From Jiella mangrovi (lineage in GTDB: Bacteria; Pseudomonadota; Alphaproteobacteria; Rhizobiales; Rhizobiaceae): DNA of 64,000 nt. The notes under the pieces are model-generated. The model saw only the letters and a list, made by a program, of their open reading frames with translations, searched no databases and was not told the origin of the DNA. Position 1 is the first letter of the stretch. Each line of letters opens with the position of its first letter. The translations under genes and the position numbers were made by a program. Where the stretch lies: positions 1-64,000 of the forward strand of contig NZ_JAGJCF010000017.1 in the NCBI RefSeq assembly GCF_017815135.1, read 5' to 3'. Positions 26,549-36,612 of the stretch are shown one piece after another.

Positions 26549-27913
26549 TCACGCCCGGACGACCCGCGCCTGAAGCTCCGGCGAAAGCTTGCGCGTCGCG
26601 CCGCGGCTGTCGACGACGAGGGGCACGGTCTCGACCATTGTCTCGATATCAATACCGTCGTGATCGGTGGCGATGAGCGCAGCGTCGTATTGCGCCAAGG
26701 CGTCCAGGCTCCATTCGATCGAACACCGCCCCTCGAACTCGCCATGCTTGCGGGTCCGGCGCATCACCGGAACATAAGGGTCGTGGTAATCGACGATCGC
26801 ACCACGCTCCTCCAGCATTTCCATGAGGACGAGCGACGGGCTCTCCCGCACGTCGTCGACATTCTTCTTGTAGGCGAGGCCGACGACGAGGATCTTCGCG
26901 CCGCGGATCGGCTTGGAAAGCCTGTCCGACAGAGCTTCGACGAGACGCGCTACGACGAATTCCGGCATCGCGGAATTGATCTCGCCGGCAAGCTCGATGA
27001 AGCGGGTGTGGATGCCGAATTCGCGGGCCTTCCAGGTGAGATAAAACGGGTCGACCGGGATGCAGTGGCCGCCGATGCCGGGCCCGGGATAGAACGGCAT
27101 GAAGCCGAACGGCTTGGTCTTGGCCGCATCGATCACCTCGAAGACGTCGATGCCCATCCTGTCGAAGATCACCTTCAGCTCGTTGACGAGCGCGATGTTG
27201 ACGGCGCGAAAGACGTTTTCGGTCAGCTTCACCGCTTCGGCGGTCCGCATCGAGGGAACCCGCACGACCTTGGATGTGACGGTGGCGTAGAGCGCTTCGG
27301 CCATGTCGCCTGCGGGCGCAGAATCGGCTCCGACGACTTTGGGGATCGAGGTGGCGTCGAAGTCGGGATTCCCCGGGTCCTCGCGTTCGGGCGAATAGGC
27401 GATGGCGAAATCACGCCCCTCTTGAAGGCCCGAGCCGCGCTCCAGGATGACAGCGAGAAGATCCTCCGAGGTCATCGGATAGGTGGTTGATTCGAGCGTC
27501 ACGAGATGGCCTGGCTTCAGATGCGGGGCGATCGCCTCGGCCGTTGCGATGACAAAGCTCATGTCCGGATCGCGATAGGTCGTCAGCGGCGTCGGCACGC
27601 AGATGACGATGGCATCGACTTCGGACAGCTTGGAATAATCCGTCGTCAGCCGGGTGCGGCCCGAACCGACCAGTGCGGCAATCCGCTCCGGGATGATATG
27701 GTGGATGTAGGTCTCGCCGGCTTCGAGCTTGTCGATCTTCACCGGATCGACGTCGAAGCCGATGGTCCGAAAGCCGCTGGCGTGAAAGGCGAGCAACAGC
27801 GGCAGGCCGACATAGCCGAGGCCGATAATCCCGACCACGGCCTCGCGGCTTTCGACGCGGCCGATGAAGGCGGCTGCCATGGCTTCGAATGTAGAGGGAT
27901 TTTCGGTGGTCAT
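26549..27913 (-). CDS. UDP-N-acetyl sugar (or UDP-glucose-type) 6-dehydrogenase
   Basis: A 454-residue nucleotide sugar dehydrogenase that oxidises C6 of a UDP-hexose to the uronate with two NAD. The NAD motif is VVGIIGLGYVGLPLLLAF at about residue 25. The linker helix contains KLTENVFRAVNIALVNELK, and the catalytic cysteine is in GPGIGGHCIPVDP. A C-terminal UDP-binding domain (LVVGLAYKKNVDDVRESPS) completes the fold. The pattern is nearer the UDP-GlcNAc/ManNAc dehydrogenases WbpA/WecC than UDP-glucose dehydrogenase. The start at 27913 was chosen because homology begins soon after. It converges on the export lipoprotein gene and probably supplies its precursor. Confidence 0.88.
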   Translation of the reverse strand: MTTENPSTFEAMAAAFIGRVESREAVVGIIGLGYVGLPLLLAFHASGFRTIGFDVDPVKIDKLEAGETYIHHIIPERIAALVGSGRTRLTTDYSKLSEVDAIVICVPTPLTTYRDPDMSFVIATAEAIAPHLKPGHLVTLESTTYPMTSEDLLAVILERGSGLQEGRDFAIAYSPEREDPGNPDFDATSIPKVVGADSAPAGDMAEALYATVTSKVVRVPSMRTAEAVKLTENVFRAVNIALVNELKVIFDRMGIDVFEVIDAAKTKPFGFMPFYPGPGIGGHCIPVDPFYLTWKAREFGIHTRFIELAGEINSAMPEFVVARLVEALSDRLSKPIRGAKILVVGLAYKKNVDDVRESPSLVLMEMLEERGAIVDYHDPYVPVMRRTRKHGEFEGRCSIEWSLDALAQYDAALIATDHDGIDIETMVETVPLVVDSRGATRKLSPELQARVVRA

Positions 27914-28169
27914 GGGGCCGGCCTCGCGGGAGCGTGTTCGATCGTCGCCGCCTCTGTGGCGCGATTGTCGCCTCACCCGCAAGTGCCGGGGATCACAGAC
28001 CCGGGCAAACCGACGACCAATGGCAGGCGAGAAGGGCGATTGCACCCTCAAACCGGGAAGTGGGATTCTGGCGTCAATATGCTACGGCCGGATTCCGTGC
28101 GGCACGACCGGCCGGCCCTCCGCCCCCCGGGTCGTGCCCAAGCGGCGTCGCAAACAGCCAGGGCGGGCA

Positions 28170-28331
28170 CATCCCCGCTTCGTCATCCCGGCCCCGAGCC
28201 GGGATCCATTCCTCCGCATCATCGCAGCCGATACGTCTTAAAAAAATAATCGTTTGTCTGTCCCCGTCCGAGGCAGTTTCGTCGATTTGGAATGGATCCC
28301 GGGTCGAGCCCGGGATGACGAAGCGGGGATG
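28170..28331. repeat. paired REP-like inverted repeat
   Basis: The arms 28170-28212 and 28289-28331 (43 bases each) are nearly perfect inverted copies, separated by 76 bases. Each arm is itself palindromic around CATCCCGGnnCnGAGCCGGGAT. It lies in the gap between the dehydrogenase and thiolase genes. Related but diverged sequences occur at 33448-33570 and 33770-33905. Apart from it, 27914-28372 holds nothing I recognise. Confidence 0.75.
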
Positions 28332-28372
28332 GTAGCGAACATGTCGCCCGCCCTCGCCCGTTCAGTCAGCCA

Positions 28373-29575
28373 TCACCCCCGTTCGAGCGCGATGGCGATG
28401 CCCTGGCCGACGCCGATGCACATGGTGGCGAGCGCCCTCGCCTTGCCGCTCAGGGACAGCTCCAGTGCCGCCGTGCCGGCGATGCGGGCGCCGGACATGC
28501 CGAGGGGATGGCCGAGGGCGATGGCACCGCCATTGATGTTCACGCGTGCGTCGTCGTCGGCGATGCCGAGATCGCGCAGGGTCGCGAGGCCCTGGGACGC
28601 GAAGGCTTCGTTCAGCTCGATGACGTCGAAGTCGTTCGCCTTCAGCCCCAGCCGCTGCATCAGCTTCTTCGACGCCGGCGCCGGGCCGAAGCCCATGATG
28701 CGCGGGGCGACGCCGGCGGTGGCACCGCCGAGAATGCGGGCGATCGGCGTCAGGCCATGGGCCTTGACCGCAGCCTCCGAAGCGACGATCAGCGCGGCTG
28801 CTCCGTCATTGACGCCGCTGGCGTTGCCGGCGGTCACCGAGCCGCCCTCCCGGAAGGGCGCGCGAAGTTTGGCGAGCGCTTCCATCGTCGTGTCGGCGCG
28901 CGGATGCTCGTCGGTGTCGACGACCTTCGGATCGCCCTTGCGCTGGGAGATCTCGACCGGAACGATCTCCTTCGCCAGACGGCCGGACTGCATCGCGGCG
29001 GCCGCCTTCTGCTGCGACCTCAGGGCAAAGGCGTCCTGATCCTCGCGGCTGACGGAAAAATCCTCGGCGACGTTCTCGCCGGTCTCCGGCATGGAATCGA
29101 CGCCATACTGCTTCTTCATCAGCGGGTTGACGAAGCGCCAGCCGATCGTCGTGTCGTAGATTGCGGCCGAGCGGCTGTAGGCGCTCTCGGCCTTCGGCAT
29201 GACGAAGGGCGCTCGGGACATCGATTCGACGCCGCCGGCGATCGCCAGCTCGATCTCGCCGGCCTTGATCGCGCGGGCAGCCTGGATGATGGCATCCATG
29301 CCCGAGCCGCAGAGGCGGTTGATCGTGGTGCCGGGCACGCTCTCAGGAAGGCCCGCCAGGAGCGCCGACATGCGGGCGACGTTGCGGTTGTCCTCGCCGG
29401 CTTGGTTCGCGCAGCCGTAATAGACCTCCTCGACGGCGGCCCAGTCGATGTCGTGGCGCTTCATCAGCGCCTTGATCGGGACGGCGCCGAGATCGTCGGC
29501 CCGAACGCTTGCCAGAGCGCCGCCGAAGCGGCCGATGGGGGTGCGGACATAGTCGCAAATATAGGCGTCGGCCAT
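28373..29575 (-). CDS. pcaF: 3-oxoadipyl-CoA thiolase
   Basis: A 400-residue thiolase that splits 3-oxoadipyl-CoA into succinyl-CoA and acetyl-CoA, the last step of the beta-ketoadipate pathway. The nucleophilic cysteine is in TINRLCGSGMDAI, and the second site residues are in NINGGAIALGHPLGMSGAR and CIGVGQGIAI. EVYYGCANQAGEDNRNVARM is typical of the PcaF branch. It begins two bases after the pcaJ stop and ends the pcaIJF operon. The start at 29575 (MADAYICD) was preferred over an upstream TTG. Confidence 0.93.
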   Translation of the reverse strand: MADAYICDYVRTPIGRFGGALASVRADDLGAVPIKALMKRHDIDWAAVEEVYYGCANQAGEDNRNVARMSALLAGLPESVPGTTINRLCGSGMDAIIQAARAIKAGEIELAIAGGVESMSRAPFVMPKAESAYSRSAAIYDTTIGWRFVNPLMKKQYGVDSMPETGENVAEDFSVSREDQDAFALRSQQKAAAAMQSGRLAKEIVPVEISQRKGDPKVVDTDEHPRADTTMEALAKLRAPFREGGSVTAGNASGVNDGAAALIVASEAAVKAHGLTPIARILGGATAGVAPRIMGFGPAPASKKLMQRLGLKANDFDVIELNEAFASQGLATLRDLGIADDDARVNINGGAIALGHPLGMSGARIAGTAALELSLSGKARALATMCIGVGQGIAIALERG

Positions 29576-29577
29576 GA

Positions 29578-30261
29578 TCAAAGCTCCGGAACGGTGAGAT
29601 CGGCGACGCTGCCCTCGACATGGAGCTTGGCGCCGGTGAGGGATTGGAGATCGTCCATCGAAATGTCCGGGACCTTTTCCAGAAGGACGAAGCGGGCGCC
29701 TGCGACATCGACGTCGATCACCGCCAGCGACGTATAGACCCGCGTGACGCAGCCGACGCCGGTGAGAGGAAACGTGCAGGCCTCGACGAGCTTCGGCTTG
29801 CCGTCCTTGGTGACGTGATCGGTGAGGACCGCGACGCGCTTGGCGCCGTTGACGAGGTCCATCGCGCCGCCGACGGCCGGAACGCCCTTATCTCCGACCC
29901 GCCAATTGGCGAGATCGCCGTTCGAGGCCACCTGCAGCGCGCCGAGGATCGCGACGTCGAGATGGCCGCCACGGATCATCGCGAAGCTCGTCGCGTGGTC
30001 GAAGAAGGCCGCGCCGGGTTTGAGCGTGATCGCCTTCTTGCCGGCATTGATGAGATCCCAGTCTTCCTTGCCCTTTTCAGGCGCGCGGCCGAAGCCGAGG
30101 ACGCCGTTTTCGGTGTGGAAGATCGGCTCGCGGCCCTCGATGGTGTAGGCCGCGACCTTTTCGGGAAAGCCGATGCCGAGATTGACATAGGCGCCGTCCT
30201 CGATGTCCTGGGCGGCGCGCCAGGCGATCTGCTCCTGGTTCAATTGTCCCTGAATGCTCAT
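29578..30261 (-). CDS. pcaJ: 3-oxoadipate CoA-transferase subunit B
   Basis: The 227-residue beta subunit of the CoA-transferase that activates 3-oxoadipate with succinyl-CoA. The catalytic glutamate lies in HTENGVLGFG, and YVNLGIGFPEKVA and GGHLDVAILGALQV match family blocks. The start overlaps the pcaI stop (ATGA), so the two subunits are translated together. Confidence 0.93.
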   Translation of the reverse strand: MSIQGQLNQEQIAWRAAQDIEDGAYVNLGIGFPEKVAAYTIEGREPIFHTENGVLGFGRAPEKGKEDWDLINAGKKAITLKPGAAFFDHATSFAMIRGGHLDVAILGALQVASNGDLANWRVGDKGVPAVGGAMDLVNGAKRVAVLTDHVTKDGKPKLVEACTFPLTGVGCVTRVYTSLAVIDVDVAGARFVLLEKVPDISMDDLQSLTGAKLHVEGSVADLTVPEL

Positions 30262-30965
30262 GGGTAGCGAGCCTCCGCCTGGTTCAGGATTTCTTCCTGC
30301 TGGGGATCGGACACCTCGACCAGCCGGTTGACGAAGATGCCCGGCGTGACGACGGCTTCCGGATCGATGCCGCCGGCTTCGACGAGGTGGCTGACCTGGG
30401 CGATGGTCACGGCGGCGGCCGTCGCCATCAAAGGGTTGAAGTTGCGGGCCGCCAGCCGGTAGGTCAGGTTGCCATAGGGGTCGCCGAGCTCGGCCTTGAT
30501 CAAGGCGAAATCGGCCTTCAGCCAGCGCTCCTGGACGTAGGGCTTGCCGTCGAACTCCGCGGTCGGCTTCTTTTCGCCGAGTTCGGTGCCATAGGCGGTC
30601 GGCGTGTAGAAGGCCGGGATGCCGGCGCCGCCGGCGCGAATGCGCTCGGCAAGCGTTCCCTGAGGAACCAGCTCCAGCTCGATGCGGCCGTCCAGATAGC
30701 GCTCGGTGAAGGCTTTCGGATCCTTGCTCTTGGGGAACGAGCAGATCAGCTTGGCGACCATGCCGTGCTCGATCATCGCGGCGAGCCCGACATGACCGTT
30801 GCCGGCATTGTTGTTGACGACCGTCAGGTTCTTCGGCCCGGCATCGATCAGCGCATGGATCAGCTCGATCGGCGCGCCGGAGCCGCCGAAACCGCCGATC
30901 ATCACGGTCGCGCCATCTGAAATGCCGGCAACGGCCTCGGCCGTCGTCGCATGACGTTTGTTCAC
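30258..30965 (-). CDS. pcaI: 3-oxoadipate CoA-transferase subunit A
   Basis: The 235-residue alpha subunit of the CoA-transferase. GATVMIGGFGGSGAPIELI near residue 20 is the CoA-binding loop and VVNNNAGNGHVGLAAM follows. I chose a GTG start at 30965, eight bases after a perfect AAGGAGG, giving MNKRHATTAEA; no ATG precedes the homology. It is first in the pcaIJF operon and diverges from an IclR-family regulator. Confidence 0.92.
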   Translation of the reverse strand: MNKRHATTAEAVAGISDGATVMIGGFGGSGAPIELIHALIDAGPKNLTVVNNNAGNGHVGLAAMIEHGMVAKLICSFPKSKDPKAFTERYLDGRIELELVPQGTLAERIRAGGAGIPAFYTPTAYGTELGEKKPTAEFDGKPYVQERWLKADFALIKAELGDPYGNLTYRLAARNFNPLMATAAAVTIAQVSHLVEAGGIDPEAVVTPGIFVNRLVEVSDPQQEEILNQAEARYP

Positions 30966-31089
30966 GCTGGGGTCCTCCTTCCCATGGGCCTCTCCGATCC
31001 GCCGGCCACATGCCGCTTGGCTCGGGAAGGCTCCTCGGTTGCAGGCTTGGAAATATCCCCGCGGAAGGCGGCGCGCCATGCCATGGCGG

Positions 31090-31139
31090 GCGCATGTTGA
31101 TTCTTGTTCACATTGCGGATTATCTCGTGCGCATGTTGA
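31090..31139. promoter_or_regulatory. repeats upstream of the pcaR-like gene, candidate operator
   Basis: GCGCATGTTGA occurs at 31090-31100 and again at 31129-31139, 39 bases apart. The second copy covers the proposed start codon at 31133. An inverted pair, TTGTTCA (31104-31110) and TGAACAA (31138-31144), encloses part of it. Position between the divergent regulator and the pcaIJF operon fits an IclR binding site. Confidence 0.4.
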
Positions 31140-31894
31140 ACAAGCCGACGGATTTCGTCGCCTCCCTCGCAAAGGGCCTGAAGGTCATCGAGGCGTTCCG
31201 CGCCGAGCGCCCGCGTCTTGCCGTGACCGACGTCGCGAAGACGACCGGGCTCGATCGCGCCACGGCGAGGCGCTGCCTGCTGACGCTCCACGCTCTGGGC
31301 TACGCCGATTACGACGGCAAGTTCTTTTCCCTGACGCCGCGCGTCCTGAGGCTCGGCATGGGGGCGCTGGCCACCCTGCCCCTGCCGCAGATCGTCCAGC
31401 CCTGGCTCGACCAGCTGTCGGAGCAGATCGGCCAGTCGACGTCGGTGGCGATCCTCGACGAGACCGAGGTCGTCTACATCGCCCGCGCCGCCCAGAAGCG
31501 GGTGATGACCGTCGGGCTGATGCCGGGCTCGCGGCTGCCCGCCCATTCGACGTCGCTCGGCCGGGTGCTTCTCGCCGCCCTGCCCGAGCCCGAAGCGCGC
31601 GCCCTGATCGAGCGAGCGGACCTGACGCCGCGCACCGCCCGGTCGCTCACTGCACCGGAGGAGATCATGGCCGAGCTCGCCCGGGTCCGCGCCGCGGGAC
31701 ACGCCATCATCGATCAGGAGGTGGAGATCGGCCTCAGGTCGATCGCCGTGCCGGTCTATGACGGGCGCGGGCGGGTCGTGGCGGCGCTCAATACCGGTGT
31801 TGCCGCCGTTCAGGCCGAGCCGGACGGTCTTGCCCGCGACTATCTGCCGGCGCTCTTGCGGGTCCAGGAAGCGCTGCGGCGCGTGATCCATTGA
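31133..31894 (+). CDS. pcaR: IclR-family regulator of the pca genes (PcaR/PobR type)
   Basis: A 253-residue regulator. The IclR winged helix is at about residues 8-70 (FVASLAKGLKVIEAF, VTDVAKTTGLDRATARRCL), followed by the GAF-like effector domain (STSVAILDETEVVYIARA, GSRLPAHSTSLGRVLLA, GLRSIAVPVYDGRGRVVAALN). It matches the PcaR/PobR/PcaU subgroup, which responds to beta-ketoadipate or protocatechuate. Divergence from pcaIJF supports this role. A start at 31094 is also open; I chose 31133 because homology starts there. Rhizobia often use the LysR protein PcaQ for other pca genes, and none is in this window. Confidence 0.88.
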   Translation: MLNKPTDFVASLAKGLKVIEAFRAERPRLAVTDVAKTTGLDRATARRCLLTLHALGYADYDGKFFSLTPRVLRLGMGALATLPLPQIVQPWLDQLSEQIGQSTSVAILDETEVVYIARAAQKRVMTVGLMPGSRLPAHSTSLGRVLLAALPEPEARALIERADLTPRTARSLTAPEEIMAELARVRAAGHAIIDQEVEIGLRSIAVPVYDGRGRVVAALNTGVAAVQAEPDGLARDYLPALLRVQEALRRVIH

Positions 31895-32026
31895 CCGGCG
31901 GCATCGCCATTGGGGACAATCGCGGCAGAACTGGTCGGCGAGGATGCGGAGCCAGCGCGATTGAGGCGCGCGCGCCACTCTGCTAGACGGCGGGCATCCC
32001 CGACAACTCGATCCGGAAAACGCCCG

Positions 32027-33358
<1,332 letters not shown>

Positions 33359-33447
33359 GCCGAGTTCCGGTGACGCGGACTCCCACCGCGATTCCATCCC
33401 GTGAGCCGTTGCCTCGGACGCTCGAGAGGGCGCCGCGCTCGAAGTGT

Positions 33448-33570
33448 CGTCATCCTCGGGCCCCATCCCGAGGATCCAGGGCAGCGCTTCAAGCGACTGA
33501 TCGCGTTGAAGAAAACGCCCGACATCCGACGTTGGACTGGATTCTCGGGACGGGGCCCGAGAATGACGAG
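33448..33570. repeat. paired REP-like inverted repeat
   Basis: CGTCATCCTCGGGCCCCATC begins the left arm (33448-33479), and a near-complement lies at 33538-33570 (CTGGATTCTCGGGACGGGGC onward). Each arm is an imperfect hairpin. It is one of two adjacent copies in the 700-base gap between purB and dnaK (33359-33995), which holds no gene I can support. Confidence 0.7.
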
Positions 33571-33769
33571 GCGTCGAGGCTTGCGAGAGTGCCGGCGCCA
33601 TTGGCAGCTGCCCAAGCAACAAGGTGGAACGTTTCACCAGATGCGAGGGTCGCGGCGCTGGGGCACAGCCTCGTAGAGCGAACTGACCCGGCCAGCCTCC
33701 GACATGTAATCATTTTTGGGACGAGGCGCGACGGCCCAGTCCGGCGAGCGGCTCTGCCCCCCGAAGCGC

Positions 33770-33905
33770 CGTCATCCTCGGGCCCCGTCCCGAGGATCCA
33801 GGGCGTCAGCAAAAAAGCACCCGGCGATGCGAATTCCGGCACCCGAGCCATCGTTTCAGTCGTCGCTGTGGATGCTCGGGACGGCGCCCGAGCATGACGG
33901 AGCGG
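33770..33905. repeat. paired REP-like inverted repeat
   Basis: The left arm at 33770-33803 (CGTCATCCTCGGGCCCCGTC onward) is nearly the same as the left arm at 33448. The right arm at 33868-33905 is its inverted partner (GGATGCTCGGGACGGCGCCC onward). Spacing and arm sequence agree with the other two copies in the window. Confidence 0.7.
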
Positions 33906-33995
33906 TGGGGACCCCGCCTTTGCTTGCCGCGTCGCGACGACGGTACTTTCGGCGAGCCCCCCGCGTCCGTATTCCCCTTTCCCGCGCAGAAACGC

Positions 33996-34026
33996 AAAAA
34001 AGCCCCGGCGCATCGCGCCGGGGCTT
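33996..34026 (-). terminator. intrinsic terminator of dnaK
   Basis: On the minus strand AAGCCCCGGCG pairs with CGCCGGGGCTT across a short loop and is followed by a run of six T (the A run at 33996-34001 on the plus strand). It begins about 30 bases after the dnaK stop. This is the clearest Rho-independent terminator in the window. Confidence 0.9.
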
Positions 34027-34054
34027 CCTTCATCCGTAGCAGAGTGAGGCCTGA

Positions 34055-35986
<1,932 letters not shown>

Positions 35987-36127
35987 ATTCATAGTCTCCT
36001 TGTTACAGCGAGCCGCCCGGGACCCTCGTCGAGGCGTTCCCATTGGGCGACCCCCACTTGGCGTCTTCGAAACTCATGAGACCGGGTTAGGTCCGAGAAA
36101 GACCAACCGGCCGAACTGTGATGGCGG

Positions 36128-36159
36128 CTATATATGAACGGCTCCAAACCGACGCAAGG
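36128..36159 (-). promoter_or_regulatory. sigma-32 (RpoH) type promoter of dnaK
   Basis: Read on the minus strand, CCTTGCG (about 36159-36153) is followed by TTCATATATA (about 36138-36129) at a spacing near 14, close to alphaproteobacterial heat-shock promoters (CTTG at -35, CATATAT-like -10). Transcription would start about 130 bases before the dnaK start codon. It is assigned by pattern only. Confidence 0.55.
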
Positions 36160-36338
36160 CGGGTTCTGACGCTTTCGTGAGCAGATTTTCCCCGACCAGA
36201 GGAAAACGTCGGGGCGTCGAATTTTCCAAAAACGCAACGATTGAGGGAACGATCTTTCCCCCAAAGCGCTACCTGTTCGACAAAACCGGAACGATCGGTC
36301 GCGTCTCACCCCGATCGCAAATCCTTCGGAGCGAAAAA

Positions 36339-36413
36339 ATGAACAACATCATCTATCTCGTCGGCCTCGTCGTCGTGGTCATCGTCATCCTCTCGCTGCT
36401 CGGCCTCGTGTGA
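36339..36413 (+). CDS. 24-residue single-span membrane peptide
   Basis: ATG 36339 opens 24 codons: MNNIIYLVGLVVV, then a hydrophobic run to LSLLGLV and TGA. GGAG at 36328-36331 is at a good distance. The whole peptide is one membrane helix with a short polar N-terminus. I recall very similar annotated peptides (MxxIIYLVGLVVVV...LGLR) in other Hyphomicrobiales, which supports its reality. A terminator-like hairpin lies downstream at 36546-36579. Function unknown. Confidence 0.65.
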   Translation: MNNIIYLVGLVVVVIVILSLLGLV

Positions 36414-36545
36414 GCCGATCGTCGCGAGAACCGTCGGGTCAGACCACGACTGCAATACCGACCTGACTGATCCTTACGCCCAGCCTCGCAGCCAGGGTTC
36501 CTTGGCGGGATATCCGGCCGAGCCCTGACAGGCCGCTCAAGCGGC

Positions 36546-36579
36546 AAAGGCGCGCCCTTTTCGGGACGCGCCTTTTTTT
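36546..36579 (+). terminator. intrinsic terminator
   Basis: AAGGCGCG and CGCGCCTT form an eight-pair stem with an inner CCC/GGG extension and are followed by seven T (36573-36579). It would end plus-strand transcripts from the small membrane peptide gene. It also faces the end of the PBP1A gene. Confidence 0.8.
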
Positions 36580-36612
36580 GTGTCGCCTCACCGCGAGATG
36601 CAGGTGGCGGAT

